In this document: in pieces, positions 41,295-52,469 of the stretch
How positions within the stretch are numbered: the first letter of the stretch is position 1
How the letters are laid out: each line of letters begins with the position of its first letter
NCBI RefSeq assembly: GCF_000247695.1
Contig: NW_004624730.1
Coordinates: 32,670,689-32,734,688, forward strand
Origin: Heterocephalus glaber
Lineage: Eukaryota; Chordata; Mammalia; Rodentia; Bathyergidae
Length of the DNA stretch: 64,000 bases
Direction: 5' to 3'
Translations under genes and position numbers: made by a program
The notes under the pieces: generated by a model
Told to the model about the DNA's origin: nothing
What the model saw: only the letters and a program-made list of their open reading frames with translations
Databases searched by the model: none

Positions 41295-41420
41295 AAGCAT
41301 CTATTAATTTTTTTATTCATTTGACAAATATTTATTTTGCTTCTAGTGGGGGCCAGATGCTGTCCTAGGATGCAGTGGTAAACAATAGGTATAACTTCTG
41401 TCCTCACAAAACTACCTTTG
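41295..41420 (+). repeat. L2 3'-end fragment
   Basis: ATTCATTTGACAAATATTTA, GGGGGCCAGATGCTGTCCTA, GGATGCAGTGGTAAACAATA and TCTGTCCTCACAAAACTACC match the conserved end of L2 elements in order. Confidence 0.8.
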
Positions 41421-41424
41421 AACT

Positions 41425-43550
41425 CATAGGTAAGCTTGTGTTTGGTGCAAAAGGAGTGCTTAGAAATTTAACATTTCCGCATGAAGTTTATGCTGTAAGG
41501 TAATGGCCAGATCTATACAAAATGTCTCAAATCACAAAATAATACACAACAAAGGGTTGAGTCCAATGGTGATCTTAACAATTATGTCTGAGTTAAGCAA
41601 TGAACACTGTCAGCCTCAGATACCCATTGCTTCTCTGCCTAGAACCCCTTTTTTCCATGAATTGTCCCAGTCTCCGTTTCATATCCATGGCCATAGCAGA
41701 TGCAGCTATTTTCAAGTGACCCGACCTCCAAGAGCAGGCATATTATATATGATCATTTAAAATCCAACATAAATTATAATAACTGTTCTACTTTAAGCAA
41801 ATCCCGCATAGCAGCTAAGGATTTGCTCTCCCTTCAAATCTAGAAAAGGTTGACATAAACCCCTGTTTTTTGTCCTGTGTCTCATAAACACCTTCAGCCT
41901 CAATTTCCTTCCCTGCTAACTGATTGTTTACTCTGTGCCTTTTTAGCATACCTTTACTTCATTTTCAAACCAAATAAGACTCTCAAAAATACATAAAATG
42001 ACCTCACTTTTATGAGGCTTTTAAATGTTTGGCATAGTTCATTGAAAGCTTCAGAAATACCAGCTGGATGTATATCATAATGATACAACATGCTCAAATT
42101 GAACATCAGTATCTCTATTCTAAGTCTCAAGTTCAGTCTGCCACATCACTCAGCTATTTTCCCCCACCTTTCTCTCTTTTCTCTGCACTTGTCAATTCCT
42201 ATCCATTTCTCATGCACAACAATGGGACTTTTCATTTTATTACCAGAACTTTTGCTATGCTAGTACCAGTTTTCAAGATTATAAGATCTTTTCTTAAACA
42301 AAGACAATTTCTTCCTTAAGAAGCCTCTGTTACCTGTTGATAAAGCTTTTTTTTCACCCACAAAAAGACTACTAGTCAAGAACTTTGGAACAGTATAAAA
42401 AGGAAATAGTCATGTTAAGGAGACTTAAGTGAGTAGGTAATATTTGGTTGACTTTTTAAAGGTTAGCACATTTCCTTGGGTTCATTCTGACAATCACATG
42501 AATGCCATTTTTACTGGAAAATTTGCATAAGAAAACATGGAGCTATATAATAATACAAGTTAGAGTTAGGACCTAAAAGTGACATTCCAAGCATATACCC
42601 CAAGTAGAATTCCAGGTCAAACTGAAAAGGAATGTTGTGGTAAATGACAGAGAGGGTCTTGAAATATGGTGCATGGAAGTAAAAACATATTATTAATCCT
42701 CAAATATTTTTACTCTTTATGAGATAACTAGTCTGAAATTTAAGATATCAACTCAGAATTTGTGCCAGTTCAACACACAGTAGGTACTTAGTATCTGATA
42801 GGCACACTGCTAAGAACCAATGATGTATGATAAATAAGTGCTCACAGTGTTAATATTTTGGGAAGAGTCTAGAGTAAGGCTTTCTTCCCAGGGTACAAGG
42901 ACAGGCATACCATCTGCACCTGTAGGTTCATCAAGATATTGATGTCTTCTCTCTTTAGGACAATGAGGAGGGGCTGCAGTGGCCAGAACCTCAGCCTATG
43001 TGCCCCAAACCACAGCAAACTTGTTCACTGACATCCATGTGTAACATGAATATTGTGACCCAAGTAGGGTGATGGTAAAAACACATGGACCTGGGAACTA
43101 TTTATAGTGTATAATCAAATAGATGTTAGTAATTGAGTTCTTGTGGGAGGTTAGGATGAAAGAAAGTACAGTGCATTCAGAATAAGAAATATTTAGAAGG
43201 AAATAACTTCTACAATAAGCTACCTATTAAGGAAGAGTAAAAGAAAGTTTGGAGAATTGAAAACAGGTGAACATGGTTCTTGGGGGAGACATTTTACAGC
43301 TAAGAACTTCCGAGAAGTTGTGAATTGCAATTATGTGTTTTTTGCTAAATCTCTAAACTTTCCCTTGTTGATCTTCCTCAGAATATGAACTTCAGACTCT
43401 TAGCAGGGTTTCAGATGGGGAAGTCAGAATTGCAATATTTACAGGGATTTCAGTTCTGGGCTCAAGTAACTTTGTGTAGGGATCTTTCAAAGTGGCAGGA
43501 AGGTTGAGATTCAGCAAACTTTATCAGATAATATTTAGAGATTGGTAGGC
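41425..43550. other. Gene-free stretch
   Basis: I see no gene or identifiable repeat. Short plus-strand frames at 41503-41760 and 42068-42319 have no recognisable domains. Confidence 0.55.
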
Positions 43551-43556
43551 TCAGAA

Positions 43557-43662
43557 AAGTAAGTAGTGAAGCAAGGCTTTATATGTAAGCAGTTTGAGAA
43601 GCAAGACTTAAGTAAGTCTTGAAGCAAGGCTTGATATGTAAGCAGTTTGAGAAGCAAGACTT
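43557..43662 (+). repeat. 53-bp tandem duplication (two copies)
   Basis: 43557-43609 and 43610-43662 are adjacent copies, AAGTAAGT...GCAAGACTT, differing at only 3 of 53 positions. No known repeat family was recognised in the unit. Confidence 0.95.
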
Positions 43663-44840
43663 TGCAAAGGTGAGCAGACTGCTGCTCCAATTACTTAATT
43701 TGTAGGAATTCCCTTTACTATTTAGAAATAAATAATAAAGTCATCTTGCAATTTTTGTTCCCAAGACAAAGATTTTCTGGAACAAACAACAAAATTGTGC
43801 TGACTTAGGCTGTCTAGTAGCCTTCTTGACACAGATGACCTCAGTTATCACTTTCAACTTTCTTAAAAAAAAGTTTAAAAATTTTTAAAAATATGTTAAG
43901 TATATGTGCCAACTAGAATGAAACTTAGTTACATTTATAGTATTCCTGGAGCTTCCTCATCCATGTAAGACAGAAGTTCCCAAGCTTTTGGCCACAGGAA
44001 TCAGTTTCATGGAAGATAGTATTTTCTACAGACATGGTGGGGAGGGGTGGAGAATAGTTTCAGGATGATTCAAGCTCTTTATGCTTACTGTGTACTTTTT
44101 TGTGTTATTGTTACATTGTAATATACAGTAAATCCCAGACTTATGAATGAGTTGGATTTGTTTGTAAGCCAGCAGTTGAGTTTTATAAGGCACACTTGTG
44201 AAAATTCATAATGAATGTTCATAAGTCGGGGACTTACTGTATAATGAAATAGTTATACAACTCACCGTAATGCAAAATTATTGGGAGCCCTGAGCATGTT
44301 TTTTTTTCAATTAGAATGTCTCATCTGGGTGCACTAGGAAATAGTGACATTTAAAGTATGTTGCTTATGTCCAGTCTACTCCATAATCTCATTTTGGTTG
44401 ATGTCACTGCAGAATACTCTGCTTCACAAAGATAGGATACTAGAAATGGAAATAGGTTTTTCAGTGTTCTTGTGGTGATCTTGGGATATCCTGTTTTGAC
44501 TTTAATATAGAATGTATAGAGATTTGAAGTTGTTTCAAATATACTTTTAAGGCTGCCATTATTTGTAATCTCAAATAGTTGATCCTTTTCTAGCATGGAC
44601 AAAAGCCATTTATCTGACTAACTCACAAATGTCTTGTAGGTCCATTTCTTTCCAGTTCAAGGGTATTTTTTTCTTTTTTTTTCATTAAATTTATTGGTAC
44701 ATTTTAGGTATACAATACAGTTACATTCATCATTGGGAACTTTACATGATGTATCTTGGTTCTTATTTTTTCCCCATTCCCCTGCCCTCCCTTCAACCCC
44801 TCCACCCTTCCCTATTTACAAGGAATTTGTTTCCATTTTT

Positions 44841-44876
44841 TCCTTTCCTTTCCTTTCCTTTCCTTTCCTTTCCTTT

Positions 44877-44932
<56 letters not shown>

Positions 44933-45033
44933 TNNNNNNNNNNNNNNNNNNNNNNNNNNNNNNNNNNNNNNNNNNNNNNNNNNNNNNNNNNNNNNNNNNN
45001 NNNNNNNNNNNNNNNNNNNNNNNNNNNNNNNNN

Positions 45034-45072
<39 letters not shown>

Positions 45073-45200
45073 TTTCCTTCCTTCCTTCCTTCCTTCCTTC
45101 CTTCCTTCCTTCCTTCCTTCCTTTTTCTACAAGGGATCCAACTCAGGACCTTGCACTTGGGAGCCAGGTGGTGGCACCACTGAGCTAAATCCCTGGCTCC
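44841..45200 (-). repeat. ID SINE with huge (GAAA)n/(GGAA)n tail
   Basis: The SINE body (about 45126-45200) is antisense: GGGATCCAACTCAGGACCTT is the B-box complement and CACTGAGCTAAATCCCTGGC the A box and 5' end. Its A-rich tail has turned into pyrimidine tetranucleotide arrays on plus: (TTCC)n at 45074-45122 and (CTTT)n from 44874 to 45073, with the assembly gap inside. Confidence 0.85.
44934..45033. other. Assembly gap of exactly 100 N
   Basis: It lies inside the (CTTT)n array, with matching repeat on both sides. One hundred N is the conventional size for a gap of unknown length, so the true array length is unknown. Protein frames read across this gap are meaningless. Confidence 0.98.
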
Positions 45201-48049
45201 TCTCCCTTCATTCCTTTCCCCTACCCCTCCTACTTCCCCTACCCCTTTAGACCTTTTCTTCCTGTTTCACATTGTCAATTATGTATTTTGATCCTTATTT
45301 ACACTTTTAGTTTCTCAAACCAGAGAAACTATTCAGTATTTACACGTGTGTCTTATTTATTTCACTTAAGAGTATGGCCTAAATGTGCATCCATTTAGCT
45401 ACAAATGTCTCTAGTTTCTCAAACTTTAAGGCTGAGTAGTACTCCATTTTATTTTTTAAAAACCCCACATCTTCTTTTGTGGCTGGGAAGTAATGCTCAA
45501 ACTCTTGAAAGCTGAGAAAGATGATCATGCACCAGGTAGAAGAAAGAAGGTCCTGGTTAAATCTCTTTCAAACTCTCTGCTAATGTTTGAAACATGTCAA
45601 AATCCCATGTTCATTTGCCTCTGTAGTTCCAATTTGGCTTTGAATGCAGCCACATTATCTGCTGACTTGAATGTACTTGTCACTCTCTGCTGAAGAGATA
45701 GGTTGAGTTTATTCAGCAAGTTGAATATGTCATGAGTAAACACATTTCGTGTCACTGAAATGTGCTGCTCATGATGACTTTTTCTAAAAAAAATCTCTGG
45801 AGTTGCTCTTATAATTCAAAAACTGGCCAGTGATCTACCTTTGGAAAGCCATCTCTTTTCTGCATATAAGAGAAGACATGTGTACTCTGTACCTATCTCC
45901 TCACATTTGTGTGAACATACATGGTTGATCATTTTTATCATATTCTGCAAAACATTAAGGTCAGGTGACATTTTTAGGCTAGTGAGCATTTCTCTATGGA
46001 TAATACACTGTGTAAATTCATTTAGAAGTGAACCTCTTTGGCCTGAGTAGTGAAACCAGAAAGCTGTCCAGTCACGACTTCTGCTCCATGCACATACCAA
46101 AACAAAATGATCAATTTTATTTTCCTGATACATAATTATTCAAAGACTTGGACAGTTCTGCAGCTGTGATGTTAGCAACAAAAGTACACATACTATATCC
46201 TCATGCATATACTCCTGAAAACGATATGGCACAAAAACAAGTTTGTTACCTTGTCAACTTCAATAGATTCTTTAACCTGGATTGCATAGCATGATGAGTC
46301 ATTAATCTTCTCTAACAATTATGCCTCCATATCCTGTACTATTTAATTAATTTGTCTAATTATGGTCCTAGCCAAAAGAAGAATAGATTTCACCTTTCAG
46401 ACTGTGGCTTCTCCTAAAGGTCTAGTATAAATTTCCTTAGCAGCAGGCAAGATAAACTCTTCACCAATAGTAGAGCGCTTCTTAGCTTTAGCAATTTGAT
46501 TATCCACTAAAAATGATGCTCTCATGCAGACACATTTGATGAAGAGGAGACCTTTGATAATTGCTTCTTTTCTGTGTGTTCACATTTTTTTCTTCCAAAA
46601 ATCTAGAAAGATTTGTCTTTTACTGCAGGATGCTTAGTCTCCACATGGCAAAGCAGGTTTTTCAAACCAGGTTTAAAGGTTTTATGGCTTTGTTGGATAG
46701 CTATTCACATAATACATACTGTATTATCCAAACCAGACTTGGAGAATGAGAATCACCTGCATCACCTTGCAATGAATCCACAACGTAAGTAAGACTCATG
46801 ATATTTTCTTTAAAATGCAGCTTTCTTTTTGTTAGCAGTCTTAGAGTCTTCTGCTGTTTCATCTTTGCGTTTTACTCCATTTTCAAAGATTCTTTACAGT
46901 GAGGTTTGTTTTTTATTTTCCCTAAAATTAGCTTGTGGGAATACCAAAACTGTGATTGAGACCACTTCACAAGGTGGGAAAGAGGCATAGATGGAAATGG
47001 TAAATAAAATAATGAGCAGGCCATGCATGAATTAAAATAGGTGTCAGATTTTGAATTAAAGCCTACCAGCAGAAGCAGCTGAACAATTAAAGTACATAAG
47101 CTCATTTCCCACTATAAACCCTACCACCAGATGCAGCTTAATCTTTACATCCCACTTATTGATAGGATTTTGATACGAGTCTATGAGCAACTAATTTAGT
47201 ATGGTCTTGGTGCAGCCAAAGCTCTCTGCTAATGTTATCCTGTATTTGTAGTCACTTCCCCAGCACTAACATCACTACCTCCTCTTCACCTCAAATCATT
47301 AAGCATTATATTCTCATAAGGAGCTCACAACCTATATTCCTTTCATGCACAGTTCATGGTAGGGTTTGTGCCCCTGTGAGAATCTAACACTGCCACTGAT
47401 CAGAAAGTAAGCATAGTTCACATGGTAATTCAAGCAATGCAATGTAGAGCAACTGGGAATACAGATAAAATTTCACTCACTTGCCAGCCACTAACCTCCT
47501 ACTCTGCTACCCAGTTCCTAGTACCTAATGGAAAGATATCTATCCATGACCCAGAGTTAGGGACCCCTGATCTAAAACAAGAAATCCCTCAAGAAAGTCT
47601 AGATTAATCACATCAACTCTACTCCACACCTAATTCTGGAAGTGTATAGGAATTCGGAGGAAGGTAATGTATAGAAATGATAAGTACTTTGGAACTGGCA
47701 TTGTGGGAAGTAGACACCAAAGGAGTTAAAAGACAGCAGGTTGTGGGAACTAAGATATTCAACAGGCTGCAAGGTTACTAGAGAAAATCATGTAACACAG
47801 ACTACAAAAATCACCTGAGTCTTCAAAGCTACTTGGAATCTTTCTATATTTTATTAATAAGCTTTATTTCTCATTTCTCACAAAGGAAATGTCAAATGCT
47901 TTTCACTTTCTTCAAATCCCAAAGCCCACTATTCACTTTTACTCCCAGAAGAGAATCTTTGTTGCTATTTCAATTATTTTTAAAAGGACACAATAGATTT
48001 GGTCTACTTACAGTAGATGCAGTAGATTTAAGTCTACATACTGCCACCT

Positions 48050-48740
48050 AAGTTAATAAGTTACCTGTATCTGCATCTATTCTTTTCTCTCCTCCTATGA
48101 AAGTAGAGGATATGCTATCCTTTCTTTTCTATCCTAAGCTCACTTCTTTTCTCTTCAGGTCTATTAAATAGCCCATTTTCTCTCTTTTTCTTCTTAAATA
48201 GATCCTTCCTTCTTATAGATCTCTGTCTTTCAGTTTTCTTCTTGCCTATTGGCTATATCTTTCAGTTTTTCCTCAGTCATTGAATCATCTACTTCTTGAA
48301 TACTAACGTTGCTCACAGTTCTCCCCAAGAGCATCATTTCTTCTTATTTCTTCTGTTCCATTTTCATATTTTCTATATTCATACCTCTCATCTAGGACTC
48401 TCAACTTTGCATCACCTGTACATTTCTCTCTCTAGACTCTAAACCTACAAATTTGAGAATACACCTTCACCTGTTCATTCTATTTTCACATGACACTCAA
48501 TGTGTCCAAACTAAAGATCTTTTCCTTGGAACCTGTGCTCTTTGCATCTTTGACAATGATGCTATCGTTCCTAGTATTATACACAGCGCCTGTGTCTTTT
48601 GTACTCCTCCTTTGTCCTCAATGTCCGTATTTGTCCAATCAATAAATCCTTATTTCTATGGACATTATATTCTAGTATGTCCTCCATCTTCCTGAGTCTT
48701 ACCATTCATTTTTATTCTACACAGAGCAGTTCTTGTGTAT
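48050..48740 (+). repeat. L2 LINE fragment
   Basis: Toward the right, CACTCAATGTGTCCAAACTA, AGATCTTTTCCTTGGAACCT, ATGATGCTATCGTTCCTAGT and CAATAAATCCTTATTTC echo the L2 ORF end ('ctcaacatgtccaaaactgaactcatcatc'). The left part is a C/T-rich region compatible with L2. It is old and diverged. Confidence 0.6.
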
Positions 48741-48813
48741 GATTTGTAATGTTTGTCTTTTTTACATTGGATAAAGTGCACAATTTATAAGACACTATTT
48801 GATTTACTCCTTC

Positions 48814-48996
48814 TGTCTTAGTTACTTTCTTGTTGCTGGGACACAATACCCAACACTCACAACTAAAAGGAGGAAAGCTTTATTTTGGCTCACAATTTGT
48901 AGAAGTTTCACTCCATAGTTGGCTTGCTCCAAGGCAAGGCAGAATGGCAGAGGAGCATAGCAGAAGAGAAACAGTTCAGAGCATGGCAGGTAGGAA

Positions 48997-49030
<34 letters not shown>

Positions 49031-49218
49031 AGTCAGGAATAAGAGAGATAGACCCTTCCAGACCACACTTCATGTGACCTACCTCCTCTGACCAGGCTTT
49101 ACCTCCCAACATCACATTTAGCTGTACACTCATCATTGGGCTAACAGTTACAAATGGAGATAGCAAGGAATTGGAACAAAGCAAGACCAAAATTCATCAG
49201 GACAAACATTAAGTCCCA
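48814..49218 (-). repeat. MaLR 3' LTR
   Basis: It starts TGTCTTAGTTACTTTCTTGT on plus, contains AGGAGGAAAGCTTTATTTTG and GGCTTGCTCCAAGGCAAGGC, and ends near AAACATTAAGTCCCACA. An (AG)n expansion lies at 49000-49028. It is colinear with the copy at 50362-50741. Confidence 0.85.
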
Positions 49219-50361
49219 CAGTTCCACTTCCAGCATCCCCAACAATCTATGGCAAGCTGTGGACTCCAAAGGGCTTGAGTGGCTCTGCCACCAAAACACT
49301 TCTGGTGGTTATAGTTCCTATGGCTTCTTTCTTTGGCTGGCTTTGGTCATTCCTTGCAACTTCCTTGTATGATCCACATTCCTGGCTTCTCCAAACTTCT
49401 GGGGTCTCCAGCGCACCTTTGGCTTCACACTCACAGATTCACACACTGCCCTCTCAGGGCCACACTTCCTGGCCTTCCAGGCCTTCTTCTGAAATCTGGG
49501 TGGAAGCTTTCTGACCCCACAACTCTTGCATTCTGCATGTGCCTAAAACTAGCTCCATGTGGGTGATGCCAAGGCCTGCTGTAGCCAGGCTTCCTTCTCT
49601 TTTGGCTGTACGGGTCCAGTGCCTATGAACCAAATCCTGAAGAACAACTTCCCTAGGCCACCATCATTCTGGAACATGGTGCTCTGGGGTGCTCTGTTCA
49701 AAGCAAAGTCTATCACGTTTTGCAATTTTGAGGCTGCAAAGGGTGGAGTCCTGTTGCTTTCTGTGATAACTTCAGGCTTTCTTTTCTATTCTGTTCCTTC
49801 TCAGCAATCAAGGTCTTCTCTACTCTATCTATGCAGTCCACAGCTTTACTGGAGCTTCCTCTCTAGCCAAACTAAAAACATTTTAAATCATTCTTCTGGC
49901 CTCTTTGCTCTTGATTCTTACATAGATCTGGCTAAAAGCTCCCAACAGCAGCCATACCATGGCCTTAACATTAGACTGCCTTGAAATTGCTTCTGCAAGA
50001 CTAATTAGTCCATCACCCTTAATCTTAGTCTCAGGCAAAGTCTCTGGACATGAGCAAAATGCAGACAAACTTTCTGCCAAGGCATAATATATATTGTCTG
50101 GAGTCCAACAGCCAATGCAGTCCTTCTTCCCAGCAGAAACCTAGTGAGCTTGGTCTTTACTGGCAAGATTTCTATCAGCCTTCTGATCTCTGAACAGAAT
50201 TTCCCATCAAGTACAGCCTAAGGCATTTCCAGCTCTGCTTTTTCAGCCAGAATCTCCAAACCTTTCCAAACTCTTCCCACAAGCCAGTCCCAAAGGCTCC
50301 TGAACCACAAAGTCAGGTATAGTCATAGCAACAGCCCCACTTCTCTGGTACAGAATTCCAT

Positions 50362-50741
50362 CTTAGTTACTTTTCTCTTAATGCTGAGACAAAATACCCA
50401 ACACCCAAAGATAAGGGGAAAGGTTTATTTAGCTCAGAGTTTGTGGAGGTTTCAGTCCATAATCAGCTAGCTCCAAGGCACAGTGACATCACAGAGGAGA
50501 AACAGTTCATAGTGGGCAGAAGGTAGTAAAGCCACAAGGGAAGATAATAGTTCTTTCTATCCTTTATCCAAGCTACTTAGGGTAGGTAGCACTCACACAC
50601 TTAATCCTAGTGCCCTTGATCCTAGCATTGCACAATGATTCAATCCCAGTGTTACACACTCTAAATCCAGCCACCTCTGAAAAAGCTCCACCTGTGACTA
50701 CATGGTGCTTTGGGGGACGTCAAAACATAAGCCATAACAGC
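50362..50741 (-). repeat. MaLR 5' LTR
   Basis: Its plus-strand words match the other LTR: CATCTTAGTTACTTTTCTCT, AAATACCCAACACCCAAAG, GGGAAAGGTTTATTTAGCTC, AGCTAGCTCCAAGGCACAG and GAGAAACAGTTCATAG. It ends near AAACATAAGCCATAACA. The terminal TG is changed to CA. The middle parts of the two LTRs have diverged widely. Confidence 0.85.
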
Positions 50742-51069
50742 ATCTATAGGATGGATCTTCCTTTTGCCCTAGTATCCTAACATTTTTAATGATTGCCTTG
50801 TCGTAAGTCTATTTTTATCCGTCTTCTTGCATATTCACAGCATCTTTTAATCTTGTAAATTTATTATCTCTCTCCTATTTTACTCTAGAAATTGTACTTG
50901 AGATATTATATCTTCTTGACCATGCTATACCATCTTCCTTGCTATTATACTTTCCATTTCTGTTTTATGGTCCCTATTATGTATCTTCTAATTCTATGTC
51001 AATGTCTTAACTCCAATATCTCAGAATGAGATACTTACAGAGGTAAAAAAGAGTAAAACAAAGAAACTA

Positions 51070-51335
51070 GAGTGAATCCTTATCCAACATGTCTGCTGTT
51101 TTTATAAGAAGAAATTTAGAAACAAACACACATAAATGGGGAGGGCAAAATGTAACCATGAAGATAACCAGCAATAAACCAAGAAGCAAGCCTTCAGAAG
51201 ACACCAACCCCATTGATATCCTCAGCTCAGACTTCCAACCTCCATGTCTGTACGAAAATAAATTTCTGTCACTGAAGCCGAGCAGTCAGTAATACTTTGC
51301 TCTGGAAGCCCTAGCAAGCTGACACAGTCTGTTTT
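51070..51335 (+). repeat. MLT1-like LTR fragment
   Basis: TCCAACATGTCTGCTGTTTT, TTATAAGAAGAAATTTAGAA, TCAGACTTCCAACCTCCATG, AATAAATTTCTGTCACTGAA and CCCTAGCAAGCTGACACAG make a diverged MaLR-type LTR ending. Confidence 0.65.
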
Positions 51336-51608
51336 ATAGGAGCTTTTCTCAACTTTACTTTCCAACAATTATCTTACATTTTTCTCATATTTGCTATCAC
51401 ATTTTGTACTTTTAAGAGTCTTTTTTTAAATTTCTTGTGTTCCATTTATAATAGCATCTTTCTCAGGCTTCAAGGACACAATATTTTTTTCTTATCTCCC
51501 TAAGGATATTAATGGTAGTTTTCCTCTCTGTGTTTTCATATTTTCTGCATAGTTTTGGTTTCCTCCACATTTTGTCTGTTGTATGTGTTTGTTTTAGTCT
51601 CTATCTTT

Positions 51609-51713
51609 CTTTTTTTGTTGTTTTTTGTGTTTTGCTTTTGGTATCAGGGAGCGAACTCAGGACCTTGAGCTTGTGAGGCAGAAATGGTGCCACTGAGCTA
51701 AATTCCCAGCCCA
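51609..51713 (-). repeat. ID SINE
   Basis: On plus it has a T-rich tail (TTTTTTTGTTGTTTTTTG), the B-box complement GGGAGCGAACTCAGGACC and the A-box complement CACTGAGCTAAATTCCCAGC. GTCTCTATCTTTC before it and GTCTATCTTTC after it look like the target duplication. Confidence 0.9.
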
Positions 51714-52358
51714 GTCTATCTTTCATGTGAGAAATTCTCCCAAAGTATCTTATTGTCTGTTCATATTTAAGAGTAAAGCAACTTTAAAAAGCAGATTGAA
51801 GCTCTGAGTGGTGGATAGGGTTTGTCAACTGTGATCTCATGTCCTTTGATCTTTAACCCAAGGATTGAAAACTCCCAGCCCACAGGCTGAGTCTGAAGCA
51901 AATGTGTCTGTGTTTTGTTTGGTTTTTAAATTAGATTTGTATGCCTTTAACTGGGTATGTAACTTTTAAGTACCATAAAACCCCACCACTGCTTTTTCAT
52001 TTAAGCTACTTTTAAGGTTGAAATTTTTCAGATGTCATTTCCACTGTGCCATATTCTCTAATACTCTCAGCCAGTGTTCAATTCTCCTTCCTCTAAGTCT
52101 CAAGTTTCCCATCAGAACATTTTCCAGTCTTCCTTGTTGCAGTAGATATTTGATATATGTGGGATACACCAGGAAACTTTACATCCTGTGGTTGCAAAGA
52201 CTGCATATTGGGTGTGTTATTATCTCACATAGTAGCTTTAGTAAAACTTCAAGGAAAGGTCTCTTGAAAATTTCTGCACTCAATGTGCAGGGATTAAAGG
52301 AAGGACAGGAACACAGGAAACCCCAATTTGATCTAAAACTCAAATATTGAGAATTTTA

Positions 52359-52456
52359 CTCTTTTTTTTTTTTTTTTTTTTTGGTACCGGGGATTGAACT
52401 CGGGTCCTTGCGCTTGCACAGCAAGCGACGAAACCACTAAGCTAAATCCCTGGCCC
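52359..52456 (-). repeat. ID SINE with 10-bp target duplication, youngest-looking copy
   Basis: The minus strand starts GGGCCAGGGATTTAGCTTAG, with A box TAGCTTAGTGGT, a TTTCGTCGCTTGCTGTGCAA middle and B box GAGTTCAATCC, and ends in a pure A tail of about 20. GAGAATTTTA flanks it at 52349-52358 and 52457-52466. Intact CpGs and a perfect duplication suggest a recent insertion. Confidence 0.95.
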
Positions 52457-52469
52457 GAGAATTTTATTA

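Larger units (their letters stand above)
44668..45475 (-). mobile_element. 5'-truncated L1 inserted in the hAT element
   Basis: On plus the order is oligo(T) at 44668-44684 (the poly(A) tail), then CATTTTAGGTATACAATACA (L1 3' terminus), the C-rich complement of the 3'UTR, and past the SINE TTCTCAAACCAGAGAAACTA and AAGGCTGAGTAGTACTCCAT, which is antisense of the end of ORF2. It splits the transposase. Confidence 0.85.
44300..46870 (-). pseudogene. hAT transposase (BED finger, RNase H-like core, C-terminal dimerisation region), decayed
   Basis: hAT transposases excise and reinsert DNA through an RNase H-like DDE core. On the minus strand the remains read, in order: a BED-type zinc finger (about 46720-46600, a CVLCE...LSNKAIKP...HVETKHP-like series), the linker (ISIGEEF-like, about 46470), and the core, with CIIHREMLTSLKMSPDLN and LLLYAEKRWLSKGRSLASF (46133-45816). 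Next come HDIFNLLNKLNLSLQ and VAAFKAKLEL (about 45740-45600). After the L1 insertion come KSIFETTSNLYTFYIKVKT and PFLVSYLCEAEYSAVTSTKM (44602-44351), the hAT dimerisation region. It resembles ZBED5/FAM200-type domesticated proteins, but many stops and frameshifts show this copy is not one. Confidence 0.85.
43971..47569 (-). mobile_element. hAT-Charlie type DNA transposon, near full length
   Basis: The left terminus CAGAAGTTCCCAAGC and the complement of the right terminus CAGGGGTCCCTAACTC are imperfect inverted repeats. They are flanked by the 8-base target duplication typical of hAT elements (ATGTAAGA at 43963-43970 and ATCTAAAA at 47570-47577, 6 of 8 identical). Subterminal words such as TTTCAGGATGATTCAAGC and TTCTCATAAGGAGCTCACAA match a Charlie-group element known from other mammals. 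A decayed transposase lies on the minus strand. An L1 3' end, an ID SINE and an assembly gap interrupt it at 44668-45475. Without these, the element would be about 2.8 kb, a normal size. Confidence 0.88.
48814..50741 (-). mobile_element. Complete MaLR (ERVL-MaLR) element: LTR-internal-LTR
   Basis: Two related LTRs in the same orientation (48814 to about 49218 and about 50362-50741) flank about 1.15 kb of internal sequence that follows the order of primate THE1/MST internal DNA. Examples are CTTCTGAAATCTGGGTGGAA, TGATGCCAAGGCCTGCTGT, TTCTTTTGGCTGTACG and CCAAACCTTTCCAAACTCTT. Next to the right LTR, the complement of CCCCACTTCTCTGGTA (50335-50350) resembles a tRNA-Leu primer site, as in MaLRs. 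No retroviral gene is intact, as expected for this nonautonomous class. Confidence 0.85.

Noticed and set aside
44694..45250. Three overlapping plus-strand reading frames of 145-164 codons rich in Phe, Leu, Ser and Pro
   Set aside because: They are translations of the (CTTT)n/(TTCC)n array across the 100-N gap and antisense L1; they have no coding value.
45816..46133. A domesticated ZBED5-like host gene on the minus strand
   Set aside because: The 105-codon frame is bounded by stops and frameshifts within a hAT element that still has its termini; it is an ordinary dead transposase.
49559..49984. Plus-strand reading frame of 141 codons
   Set aside because: It lies antisense within the internal part of the MaLR element and matches no protein family I know. 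Its length is chance in C/T-rich sequence.
52018..52350. Plus-strand reading frame of 110 codons
   Set aside because: It has no domain, no codon structure, no splice context and no known homologue by eye. It ends at the target duplication of a SINE.
52359..52456. A tRNA gene suggested by A and B boxes on the minus strand
   Set aside because: The boxes belong to a tRNA-derived ID SINE with a long A tail and target duplications; there is no complete cloverleaf.
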